Shown one piece after another: positions 1 through 6,934 of a DNA stretch of 8,466 nt. The translations under genes and the position numbers were made by a program. This DNA comes from Promethearchaeia archaeon (GTDB lineage: Archaea > Asgardarchaeota > Lokiarchaeia > Sigyniarchaeales > SOKP01). Each line of letters starts with the position of its first letter. Position 1 is the stretch's first letter. The notes under the pieces were generated by a model that saw only the letters and a list, made by a program, of their open reading frames with translations, made no database searches and was not told the DNA's origin. The stretch lies in contig JAHQWX010000058.1 of NCBI GenBank assembly GCA_029856375.1, positions 1 through 8,466 of the forward strand, given 5' to 3'.

Positions 1-431
1 AATTCTACGAGTATTCCGCCAATTCCAAACATTAAAGCCGGTCCAAATTGTGGATCAGTTGTCATTCCAATGATAACCTCCGCAATCGGCTCCTCTGCCA
101 TTTTCTGAATGGTAATTTTTTTCTCCGTCTGAGAGGGTATATTCATTAATTCGTCAAAATTTTTTTCCACTTCCTCCCGATTCCCAACATTTAATTTCAC
201 CGCCCCAGCATCAGATTTATGGACAATGTCGTCGGCGATAAGTTTCATTACTACGGGGTACCCGATTTCTTCAGCAAATTTGTCGGATTCTTCTTTACTA
301 GAAGTTAATTTTTGCTTAGTAATGGGAATCCCAATCTTTTCCAATAATTCTTTTGACTCAAATTCCGTTAAGACTTTTTTACCACTACTTAAATATCCCT
401 TGATTTTTTCTGAAATATCGCTCATAATCAT
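1..431 (-). CDS. acdB: ADP-forming acetyl/acyl-CoA synthetase, beta subunit (ATP-grasp), N-terminal part
   Basis: Reading the minus strand gives about 143 codons that run off the left edge, so the C-terminus is missing. Numbered from the ATG at 425, the sequence has an ATP-grasp lysine region (VVMKL, 58-62), the family signature IVHKSDAG (67-74) and a hallmark segment with GMTTDPQFGP (120-129) followed by FGIGGILVE (133-141). These are typical of the ATP-grasp_5 domain of acetate-CoA ligase (ADP-forming). The family converts acyl-CoA, ADP and phosphate to the free acid, CoA and ATP in the cytoplasm, conserving energy in fermenting archaea. Two in-frame ATGs (431 and 425) are possible starts; an in-frame stop lies directly upstream of 431, and neither has a clear ribosome binding site. 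Whether this is a separate beta subunit or the front of a beta-alpha fusion cannot be seen. The gene is divergent from the GTPase gene. Confidence 0.88.
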   Translation of the reverse strand, partial: MIMSDISEKIKGYLSSGKKVLTEFESKELLEKIGIPITKQKLTSSKEESDKFAEEIGYPVVMKLIADDIVHKSDAGAVKLNVGNREEVEKNFDELMNIPSQTEKKITIQKMAEEPIAEVIIGMTTDPQFGPALMFGIGGILVE

Positions 432-607
432 TCAAAATTTATCGTTTTCTTTAATATTCTAAAAATAGTTATGTTGGATTTTATTAATATTTCAATTCTT
501 AAAAGTTTTTGATTTTTGATAAAATTTTTTATACTTAATGCTTACATATTTTAAATAAAGGGATATTTAACAATTCTAAAAAAAATAAATTTCTCGGGAT
601 ATTTCTT
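432..607. promoter_or_regulatory. Divergent intergenic promoter region
   Basis: This very AT-rich spacer separates two divergent genes and should hold both promoters. For the rightward GTPase gene, TATA-like stretches occur at 525-534 (TTTTTTATAC) and around 548-557 (ATTTTAAA). For the leftward gene, an AT-rich ATTTTTAGAATATT-like element lies around 456-470 on the minus strand. The 9-base word GGGATATTT occurs at 560-568 and again at 596-604, just before the GTPase start. No single box can be assigned with certainty; the call rests on position and base composition. Confidence 0.4.
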
Positions 608-1684
608 ATGGAAGTTTTACCTAAAGAAAGACTTTTAAAAACTCTGATGAGGAACTTTATCGAGACGATAGATGGGACAGAAGCAATAATGATATACACC
701 TCTGAAGGCTTTCTTATCAATAAATACACGAGAGCAGAAATGTTAAACGATGGATTAGATTCTAGTGATGCAGAAGAAATATACGGCGCATTTGCAAGCC
801 TTGTAGAGCCAAGCATTAAAAAAATCACAAGCGAATACAAAATTGGAGAATTAGGTTTGATGACATTTGAATCGCCAGACCACCATTTAATTTTTTTAGA
901 AGCAGGACCCGGCACCTTGGTTCTTGTGATATCTGATTATAATATAGTAATCAACACAATATTGCCTTACTGCTATTTATTGGTTGAGAAAATCGCCCAG
1001 ATATTAGAAGGCAGTTTCGATTTACAATATAACACCTTAACAGTCCCTAAATTAGAAATTGGGGCCGATTTTGATGGTGATCTAATGTCAAAGTCGCTTA
1101 AAGAAGCGGGCGAATTTCATATTGAGCGTTCGAAGAAAGAAAAGGTGTTTAAACTTATCATTCTAGGCGATCAGGAAGTCGGTAAAACGACGCTTGTAAC
1201 CCGTTTTATTAAGAAAAAGTACTCCGCGGATTACCGACCTACTCTCGGTATCTCAATTACTACTAATAAATATAATATACAAGGGTTTAAGGATTCTAAG
1301 ATAAGATTTTTAATTTACGACTTAGCAGGTCAAGATTTTTTTAAAAGAGTCAGACACATATATTATGCTGAAGCCCAAGCAGCCTTTTGCGTGTACGATG
1401 TTACTCGGAAAGATACATTCGAAGGCGCATTAAAATGGTATGCAGATGCAAAAGGAGAACTTGGAGACATTCCTTTTGTATTAATCGGAAATAAAATCGA
1501 CCTCGAAGACCAAAGACAAGTTACGACCGATGAGGGAAGAGATAAAGCGCAAGAATTAAAGTGTTCCTTTATAGAAACTTCCGCCAAAGAAAATATAAAT
1601 GTCCAAGATACTTTTAAAATTTTAGGAATCGGCCTTTTCTTTAAAGAAATCCCTGATTATAAAGAGCCCGTTTTCCTTCTATAA
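608..1684 (+). CDS. Roadblock/LC7 domain fused to a Rab/Ras-like small GTPase
   Basis: A 358-residue protein in two parts. Residues about 8-135 match the Roadblock/LC7 (Robl) fold pattern, starting with a helix ending in FIETIDGTEAIMIY and finishing with a helix ending in EKIAQIL. After a linker (about 136-178) comes a complete small GTPase domain: P-loop GDQEVGKT (187-194), switch I threonine T212, G3 motif DLAGQ (238-242, with the glutamine equivalent to Ras Q61), NKID (295-298) and TSAK (324-327). The stretch around IYYAEA (251-256) and VYDVT (262-266) is Rab-like. The C-terminus ends in VFLL, with no cysteine prenylation motif, so lipid anchoring as in eukaryotic Rabs is not indicated. 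In known systems (MglA/MglB, Rag/Ragulator) Roadblock proteins bind and regulate GTPases in trans; here the regulator-type domain is in cis. The cellular process is not shown. It ends 45 bases before the convergent ATPase gene. Confidence 0.92.
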   Translation: MEVLPKERLLKTLMRNFIETIDGTEAIMIYTSEGFLINKYTRAEMLNDGLDSSDAEEIYGAFASLVEPSIKKITSEYKIGELGLMTFESPDHHLIFLEAGPGTLVLVISDYNIVINTILPYCYLLVEKIAQILEGSFDLQYNTLTVPKLEIGADFDGDLMSKSLKEAGEFHIERSKKEKVFKLIILGDQEVGKTTLVTRFIKKKYSADYRPTLGISITTNKYNIQGFKDSKIRFLIYDLAGQDFFKRVRHIYYAEAQAAFCVYDVTRKDTFEGALKWYADAKGELGDIPFVLIGNKIDLEDQRQVTTDEGRDKAQELKCSFIETSAKENINVQDTFKILGIGLFFKEIPDYKEPVFLL

Positions 1685-1707
1685 TTTTAAGAAGAATACT
1701 CTTAAAA
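1685..1707. terminator. Palindromic hairpin between convergent genes
   Basis: TTTTAAGA at 1685-1692 is perfectly complementary to TCTTAAAA at 1700-1707, with a 7-base loop. It starts directly after the GTPase stop codon and lies 22 bases beyond the convergent ATPase stop, so it could end transcription from both sides. The stem is AT-rich and weak, and such palindromes can occur by chance in this composition. Confidence 0.35.
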
Positions 1708-1729
1708 AATAAGAGGAAAAAAATAATAA

Positions 1730-4666
1730 TTAAGTAATAACTTCTCCTTGTTTAATTAGTTTCTTTCGCAATAAGTATTTCCTAACCTCGTCAACAACAG
1801 AAACACTAAATGCGAACACGAAAACCACAACCCAATGGTACCACTGAGTTAGAGGCATAATGTGAAAAGCAATACCTATAGGCGTATAAAGCAACAAGAG
1901 CTGAAGCACAAGAGAGAGCCCCGTGGCCCAAAATAGGTGCTTATTAGGGAACAAATAGAAAGGTTTTAGATTGGAAGTACAAGTATACACAAACAATAAT
2001 TCGCAAACTACTAAATTTGTAAAGATTATGGTTTGTGATAAAGTAATGGCGTAATCTTTCGCTGCTAAATATGATATGCATTCAATATATCTCGGATCGG
2101 AAGGATTTAACGCACTCAATATTTCTGATGGAGTCATTGTTTCCAAAAGGGTTCCCAATCCCGAGCTATAGTTGTAGAGAGTATATAAATTTGGGTCAAT
2201 AGCACTCCACGAGGGAAGATACATCGTCCAAAGGAGTAGATAAAGACTAATATCAGTTATTGAAGTGTAAATTCCAAGTAAGAGGACGGGTCCTTTTATT
2301 TCTGGTATTAAGGTAAAACCTTTTCGCGGTTTTTGTTTCATCACATCGGGATCGGTCGGAGTTAATCCTAAAACCATTGCGGGTATGCCGTCTGTTGCAA
2401 TATTTAACCAAAGAATTTGTATTGGTTGGACAGGAGGTCCTAAAAATATATTTGCGAATACCTTCATCACTATGTACGCTGTCAATATCATAAAAATTTC
2501 GTCAAAATTCGTGCTTAACATGTATCGAAAGAAACCCTTAGTTGTTTCGTATATTCCTCTTCCTTCTTCTATAGCATTCACAATAGTTGCGTAATTATCG
2601 TCAGTCAATATCATTTCAGAAGCTTCTTGAGTAACTTCAGTGCCTTTTAATCCCATTGCAACACCAACATGTGCCCCTTTCACTGCTGGAGCATCGTTTA
2701 CTCCATCTCCTGTCATAGATACTATTCTATCGAGCTCCTTAAGACGCTTTAATATTCTTAATTTGTGTTCTGATGTTACCCGAGCAAAAACATCAACGGT
2801 TTTAACTTTCTCTCTTAAGACATCATCGTCCATTTCTTCTAATTCTATTCCAGTAATGGCTTCATCTGAATCGGTTAATCCAATTTGTCGTGCAATTGCT
2901 ATAGCAGTGATTTTGTGATCTCCTGTAATCATTATTGTACGAATTCCCGCATCTCTGGCTTCTTTTATCGAATCCTTTACTTCGTCTCTTGCTGGATCAA
3001 TTATTCCAACCAATCCAATATAAGTAAAATCTTTTTCTACTTCGTCAATATTATAATTTTCCTCTAATTCTTTAAACGCAACTCCAAGGACTCTCAACGC
3101 ATTTTGTGCAAACTCTTCATTTTTATTTAATATTTTATCTTTAAATTGGCCGATTGGTTCGATATTCCCATTTATAAACACTTTCGACGCATTATTCATT
3201 AGCACATCTGGAGCTCCTTTTATGTAAGCGATTATTCTTCCTTCTCTGTTACCGATTACAGTCATCATCTTCCTATCTGAATTAAAAGGTATTTCATCAA
3301 GCTTTTCGAAAGTCGGATCTATCTGAGCCTTCATTGCTAATACTTTCATCGAAATCTCTGTTGGATCTCCAACAACAGTACAATCTCCAGTTTTTCTGTT
3401 CGTTGGGGTTACATTCGAATTATTACAGAAATAACAGCTTTCGAGGAATCTGTCGACATCGCTGTTGTTTTCAATTTCAAATGGAGTTCCATGATCCAAA
3501 ATACTGCCATTTATATTATAACCAACACCTTCAACATCCAACTCATTATCGCTTACATACATCTTAACGACGGTCATTTCGTTCTTTGTCAAGGTTCCTG
3601 TTTTATCTGAACAAATCACATTTACTCTACCTAAGGTCTCAACTGCTGTTAATTTCCTCACTAACGCGTTTTTATCCGCCATATTTTTCATTCCTATGCT
3701 CATCACAACCGTGATAACAACAACTAATCCCTCAGGCACAGCAGATACCGCTAGACTTATTGCAATCTCAAATGCTTCTATAATTTCATCAATCTGCTTT
3801 TCACCGAAATTAGCACCCTCTGTAATTAATATCAGAACTACCTCAAATACAAATACGGCGATACATATTATAATGATTAAAGTTCCTAATAATTTACCAA
3901 ATTTATTTACTTCTTTTTGAAAGGGACTTTGTTCTACTTCTTCTTCTTGTAACTTTCCCGCAATTTTGCCTATTTCAGTTTTCATCCCAGTTCCTATTAC
4001 GATACCTTCTCCATTACCCATAGTTATAATGGTATTCATATAACCTAAATTGGTTCTATCTGCTAAAATCATTTTTTCTTCGACAGGTGTAAGATGCTTC
4101 TTGACTGGTTTTGATTCTCCTGTTAATATTGCTTCATCTACATAAAGCGAAAATTCTTTATAGAGGCGAATATCTGCGGGAAATTTATCTCCCTCCTCGA
4201 TAAGAACGATATCGCCGGGAACAACTTCTTCAACATCGATTTCTTGAACCATTCCTTCTCTTTTGACTTTAGCAAAGTGTGGCGCTAATTTTTTTAAGCT
4301 CTCAAGGGATTTTTCAGCTTTGTACTCTTGATAAAATCCCAATATCGCGTTCACAATTAGAATCGCTATTATGACGATCGCATCCATGTACTCATCCGCC
4401 CAAGCTTCTCCTGTTTTTAGAGACTCGTATACTCCAATAATAATCGAAATTATTATCGCGAAAATAAGTAAATAGATGAGAAAATCCTTAAATTGACTAA
4501 TAAATATTTGAAAGGCAGTTTTTCCTTTTTCTTTTACTAATTCGTTTCTACCATATTGATCCATTCTTCTTATTGCTTCTTCGTTTTTCAAGCCAGTTTC
4601 TATTGAAGTTTCGAATTTTTGGACAACCTCGTTAACTTCTATTGCATGTGCGTTTATATTTTCCAT
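1730..4666 (-). CDS. P-type Ca2+-transporting ATPase, P2A (SERCA-like)
   Basis: A complete 978-residue P-type ATPase that should pump Ca2+ out of the cytoplasm using ATP. Visible elements in order: cation ATPase N-terminal domain (about 5-60), M1-M2 (about 62-112), actuator loop TGES (182-185), M4 PEGL with E312, phosphorylation site DKTGT (D354), nucleotide-binding KGAP (483-486), TGD (581-583) and the hinge TGDGVNDAP (652-660). By alignment from memory with SERCA1, the calcium ligands are kept: M4 E312 (E309), M5 N720 and E723 (N768, E771), M6 N755, T758 and D759 (N796, T799, D800) and M8 E889 (E908). Both calcium sites may therefore be present, unlike PMCA-type pumps. The loop between M7 and M8 (about 818-870) is long. 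The ATG at 4666 gives the usual N-terminal domain. A TATA-like AATAAAATAT lies about 30-40 bases upstream. The gene ends with TAA and stands alone, divergent from the small gene at 4809. Specificity for calcium is inferred from the ligand pattern. Confidence 0.94.
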   Translation of the reverse strand: MENINAHAIEVNEVVQKFETSIETGLKNEEAIRRMDQYGRNELVKEKGKTAFQIFISQFKDFLIYLLIFAIIISIIIGVYESLKTGEAWADEYMDAIVIIAILIVNAILGFYQEYKAEKSLESLKKLAPHFAKVKREGMVQEIDVEEVVPGDIVLIEEGDKFPADIRLYKEFSLYVDEAILTGESKPVKKHLTPVEEKMILADRTNLGYMNTIITMGNGEGIVIGTGMKTEIGKIAGKLQEEEVEQSPFQKEVNKFGKLLGTLIIIICIAVFVFEVVLILITEGANFGEKQIDEIIEAFEIAISLAVSAVPEGLVVVITVVMSIGMKNMADKNALVRKLTAVETLGRVNVICSDKTGTLTKNEMTVVKMYVSDNELDVEGVGYNINGSILDHGTPFEIENNSDVDRFLESCYFCNNSNVTPTNRKTGDCTVVGDPTEISMKVLAMKAQIDPTFEKLDEIPFNSDRKMMTVIGNREGRIIAYIKGAPDVLMNNASKVFINGNIEPIGQFKDKILNKNEEFAQNALRVLGVAFKELEENYNIDEVEKDFTYIGLVGIIDPARDEVKDSIKEARDAGIRTIMITGDHKITAIAIARQIGLTDSDEAITGIELEEMDDDVLREKVKTVDVFARVTSEHKLRILKRLKELDRIVSMTGDGVNDAPAVKGAHVGVAMGLKGTEVTQEASEMILTDDNYATIVNAIEEGRGIYETTKGFFRYMLSTNFDEIFMILTAYIVMKVFANIFLGPPVQPIQILWLNIATDGIPAMVLGLTPTDPDVMKQKPRKGFTLIPEIKGPVLLLGIYTSITDISLYLLLWTMYLPSWSAIDPNLYTLYNYSSGLGTLLETMTPSEILSALNPSDPRYIECISYLAAKDYAITLSQTIIFTNLVVCELLFVYTCTSNLKPFYLFPNKHLFWATGLSLVLQLLLLYTPIGIAFHIMPLTQWYHWVVVFVFAFSVSVVDEVRKYLLRKKLIKQGEVIT

Positions 4667-4808
4667 AGTATAATGAAACCTATTTTTTTGCTAGATATTT
4701 TATTAACAAACCAAATCTAAATTAAAATTATAAATTCATTAAATCTTTATTTCTTAAAATCTTTTTTAAAAATGATTGCTTTACTTTATTAGACTTTACT
4801 TCCATTAT
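4667..4808. promoter_or_regulatory. Divergent promoter region between Ca2+-ATPase and putative selenoprotein gene
   Basis: An AT-rich spacer between two divergent genes. On the minus strand, AATAAAATAT (4695-4704) could be the TATA box of the ATPase gene, giving a very short leader. On the plus strand, TTTTTAAAAA (about 4763-4772) could be the TATA box of the small gene, which would put the transcript start near 4793-4797 and leave a leader of roughly 15 bases. No Shine-Dalgarno sequence is evident for either gene. Assigned from spacing and composition only. Confidence 0.4.
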
Positions 4809-5165
4809 ATGAGGTGGTTCTTGTTTAAAATTCTCTTTACTGAAAAAGCAATGGAGTTTCTTAACAAGTTAAAACAAAAACGCTCTGAAACCGGAGAAAA
4901 TGAAAAATATGTAATCGCAATTTTTGAATATTCAAAAGAAGGTTGATCAGTATTCTTCTGCGGAAATATTGTCGAGGTTGTCAAGGAAATTAAGGTCCTA
5001 TACGATACAGATTTTATTGTATGGGATGATGTCAATGAAAAAATGTTATACGACATTTATGTGGAAGATAAAATTGTTGATCAATACGAATCGAAGGAAT
5101 TCATGCTTATCGATGTTGTAGTATTCGAGGAATATCGAGGAATGCTATTTATAAAAGCTAATTAA
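4809..5165 (+). CDS. Putative selenoprotein, unknown family, in-frame UGA at codon 46
   Basis: From the ATG at 4809 the frame runs 45 codons to a TGA at 4944-4946, then continues open for 72 more codons to a TAA at 5163-5165. Reading the UGA as selenocysteine gives 118 residues. The halves join naturally: KYVIAIFEYSKEG (33-45), residue 46, then SVFFCGNIVEVVKEIK (47-62), followed by an acidic, strand-rich stretch to the end. No in-frame ATG, GTG or TTG follows the UGA until ATG 5043, so the second half has no plausible start of its own. If residue 46 is Sec, the nearest cysteine is C51 (U-x4-C), not a classical CxxU pair. There is no signal peptide or clear membrane segment. A SECIS-like hairpin follows in the 3' UTR. 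I do not recognise the family. Alternatives are a nonsense-mutated gene (TGG to TGA would place Trp in a beta-hairpin turn, which is also plausible) or a base error. It is divergent from the Ca2+-ATPase and convergent with the M28 gene. Confidence 0.55.
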
Positions 5166-5170
5166 AAAAA

Positions 5171-5206
5171 ATGATCTAATTTCGCAAATGGTAGGAAATT
5201 AGGGAT
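5171..5206 (+). promoter_or_regulatory. SECIS-like RNA element of eukaryotic type in the 3' UTR
   Basis: It begins six bases after the UAA of the UGA-containing gene. AUGA (5171-5174) supplies the quartet strand UGAU (5172-5175), which faces GGAU (5203-5206). The pairs would be U-U, G-A, A-G and U-G, the tandem sheared G-A core of eukaryotic SECIS elements. Above it, CUAAUUUC (5176-5183) and GAAAUUAG (5195-5202) form an 8-bp helix without mismatch. The 11-base apical loop carries unpaired AAA at 5186-5188, ten bases after the quartet, close to the eukaryotic spacing. Lokiarchaeota selenoprotein genes are known to carry eukaryote-like SECIS elements, so strand, position and structure all fit. 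The motif was recognised by eye and not scored by a covariance model. Confidence 0.55.
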
Positions 5207-5207
5207 T

Positions 5208-5223
5208 CACGGTTGCGCCCGTG
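5208..5223 (+). terminator. GC-rich hairpin downstream of the SECIS-like element
   Basis: CACGG (5208-5212) pairs perfectly with CCGTG (5219-5223) around the 6-base loop TTGCGC. It stands out as GC-rich in AT-rich intergenic DNA and abuts the SECIS-like hairpin. It is followed by TTTGATT, a weak T-run on the plus strand. It may be a terminator for the small gene or for both convergent genes, or it may belong to the larger 3' UTR fold, since UUUGAUU (5224-5230) can pair with AAUUAAA (5160-5166). Confidence 0.35.
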
Positions 5224-5237
5224 TTTGATTAAAAAAA

Positions 5238-6803
5238 TTAAAAATGTTCCCTTGGTAATGACATCAAGGAATTAATTAAATCCGAAACTGATTGGGCGGT
5301 AGGACCCAATTTTTCCATGTCTATTTTATCTAATTTATCTTCTGCGGTGAGTAAATAATAGGGAGATCGTATCCAGTGTATTACCTTCAAATCGCTTTGC
5401 ATGGTAAAATGGCCCGCCTCGCCAATTGGCGGAGTCGCAAAAAAATTATCCGGTATTAAGATCATGTTTTCTATTTTATATTGACTAAGCGATTTAATCG
5501 TATGAGCAATTAACCACTCGCTAGGGGAAATAAAGAGTGCTCCCATAGCAAGGTTGTCCGTAAATTTGAAGCCAAGCGTTTCTGGATCTTCGTCTACTTC
5601 CTTTGCGCACATATGTTCAAGATTCACATCCACTAAGACATTTTTTAGTAGGGTATTTCTATATTTTCTTGCGAAGGCCTCCGCTCCGATGCCTCCGTAG
5701 AGGTGACCAGCTGATAATATAAATAATAACGATCGCGGTCTCTCTGATTTTGGAATTTTCGACCATGCTCTTAATTGAGCTAAAACCATTGCAACACCCG
5801 TACCGTCTTCGGAAGCCCCTTCAAACGCAGAATCGTGATGACTAGATACCATAATCATTTCTTCTGATTGACCGGGAAGGATTCCCCAAATATTATTCGC
5901 AGTAGAAGGTTCTTTTGAACCCTCGAGAATAATCGTCCCTTCAGCGCCATCCATTTGAGATAAATCTCTTACTTTCATGCCGTCGTATTTACCAACATAT
6001 AAAGCCGGGACCGGTTTCATTGTACCGTCGTACGGTCCCCAATGACTATTAACGTTAGATGGATAATCTCTCAAAATTAAAATTAGCCCCAATGCTCCTC
6101 TTCTTACAGCACGCCAATATACAGAATCCTCCCTAGGCTCTCCCCCGTACGATTGTGGAGGGAAATTTAAGAGCGCAAAAGTCAATATGATTTTTGTAGT
6201 TTTGTCAATGGCTTTTTGGGGATCAGAAATATAGTATGGTTTGACAATTTTTAATAGTTTTCCTAAAGGTAAATTAGGAAATTTAATGTCTGCAACCACG
6301 ATTTTATTTTTCACGTCAATCTTTTTAAAATCCTTAGGTTTACCTTCTCCAAGATATATCAACGGAGCGGTAATACCTTCGGGCTTAGTAAATTCAGTAT
6401 TTAATACGTAAAAGCAGGGTACTTCCAATGTTTCGTTCTGAGTTGATATTGTCAATTTCCATTGTTTCGCCACCCAATCGATCACATTGACGGGTTCTTT
6501 TTTAATATTTTTTAATCCTAATTCTTTAAATTGAGCATATAAGTAATCCTCAATTTTATGCGCATTTTTTGTGCCAATTCTTCTATGAGGAACGCTACAA
6601 ATTTTCTCTAAATCGGATTGTATTGTCTCAGAGGATGGAGCTTGAACTTTTTTATCAATTTCGCCCATTTCTTGAATAATTTTTGTAGCTTTTTTTCTTA
6701 ATTTTCTCATCTTCGGAATTAACTTAATAAAATTGAATAAGACTTTCTTAATAGAAAGGGAAAACCCTTCTGACGGTTCGAATTCGCCCTCTTGTATCGT
6801 CAT
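5238..6803 (-). CDS. M28-type peptidase-like protein with PA domain and altered active site
   Basis: A 521-residue protein with the layout of M28 zinc aminopeptidases. The N-terminus has a basic, partly hydrophobic helix (about 17-45) and no secretion signal. The family entry motif VPHRRIGT is at 71-78. A PA-like insertion spans about 140-300 (IVVADI, RRGALGLILI, VPALYV). The peptidase core starts with HHDS (H322, D324) and SEDGTG (D333), matching the first metal ligands. The usual paired glutamates (catalytic base and ligand) are replaced by G366-H367 in SAGHLYGG. The next ligand position reads NLEHM (E396). The final histidine of the usual YHT motif is replaced in PYYLLTAEDKLDKI (L484 or nearby). 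The fold assignment is good, but peptidase activity is doubtful; it may bind peptides or use a different metal arrangement. The ATG at 6803 is the first in frame. The gene ends with TAA and is convergent with the putative selenoprotein gene. Confidence 0.85.
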   Translation of the reverse strand: MTIQEGEFEPSEGFSLSIKKVLFNFIKLIPKMRKLRKKATKIIQEMGEIDKKVQAPSSETIQSDLEKICSVPHRRIGTKNAHKIEDYLYAQFKELGLKNIKKEPVNVIDWVAKQWKLTISTQNETLEVPCFYVLNTEFTKPEGITAPLIYLGEGKPKDFKKIDVKNKIVVADIKFPNLPLGKLLKIVKPYYISDPQKAIDKTTKIILTFALLNFPPQSYGGEPREDSVYWRAVRRGALGLILILRDYPSNVNSHWGPYDGTMKPVPALYVGKYDGMKVRDLSQMDGAEGTIILEGSKEPSTANNIWGILPGQSEEMIMVSSHHDSAFEGASEDGTGVAMVLAQLRAWSKIPKSERPRSLLFILSAGHLYGGIGAEAFARKYRNTLLKNVLVDVNLEHMCAKEVDEDPETLGFKFTDNLAMGALFISPSEWLIAHTIKSLSQYKIENMILIPDNFFATPPIGEAGHFTMQSDLKVIHWIRSPYYLLTAEDKLDKIDMEKLGPTAQSVSDLINSLMSLPREHF

Positions 6804-6934
6804 TTTTTCATCAAAAAGAGTTTTTATTATTAGCTTATGATTTGTAACAAAACTATTTAATATATTTGGAAAGCAATATCAAATAAGATATTAAATTATT
6901 GCTAATAATTTTTAAAACTTAGAACGATAAAACT
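6804..6934. promoter_or_regulatory. Divergent promoter region between M28-like and HdrD-like genes
   Basis: On the plus strand ATTTTTAAAAC (about 6908-6918) is centred roughly 22-26 bases before the ATG at 6935, which would give a leaderless or nearly leaderless mRNA. On the minus strand a TAATAATAAA-like box (about 6822-6832) lies a similar distance before the ATG at 6803. Neither gene has a convincing Shine-Dalgarno sequence. Assigned from spacing and composition. Confidence 0.4.

Noticed and set aside
226..462. 78-codon plus-strand open frame
   Set aside because: Antisense shadow of the ATP-grasp gene; Ser/Phe/Ile-rich low-information translation.
535..915. 126-codon minus-strand open frame
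   Set aside because: Antisense shadow of the Roadblock domain, whose plus-strand reading matches a known family.
4944..4946. Genome-wide reassignment of TGA to Trp
   Set aside because: Trp is encoded by TGG throughout the window, including within this gene (4815-4817 and 5022-5024), and TGA is absent from the interiors of the other genes, so a general code change is not supported.
4805..5056. 83-codon minus-strand open frame overlapping the UGA-containing gene
   Set aside because: Its translation is rich in Ser/Thr/Phe and has no family-like pattern, as expected for the antisense of a Glu/Asp/Lys-rich gene. The plus-strand frame with the UGA reads far better and has a SECIS-like element on the same strand.
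4924..5121. 65-codon plus-strand open frame in another phase
   Set aside because: It lies wholly inside the UGA-containing gene, has unconvincing composition, and appears only because the true frame is broken by UGA.
4809..5165. HicB-like antitoxin
   Set aside because: The stretch KYVIAIFEYSKEG followed by SVFF faintly recalls a HicB beta-hairpin, but the rest of the protein, the N-terminal extension and the absence of a HicA partner do not fit.
5208..5223. GC-rich hairpin as part of a tRNA or structured ncRNA gene
   Set aside because: No cloverleaf, T-loop or anticodon arm can be built around it; it is a lone 5-bp hairpin.
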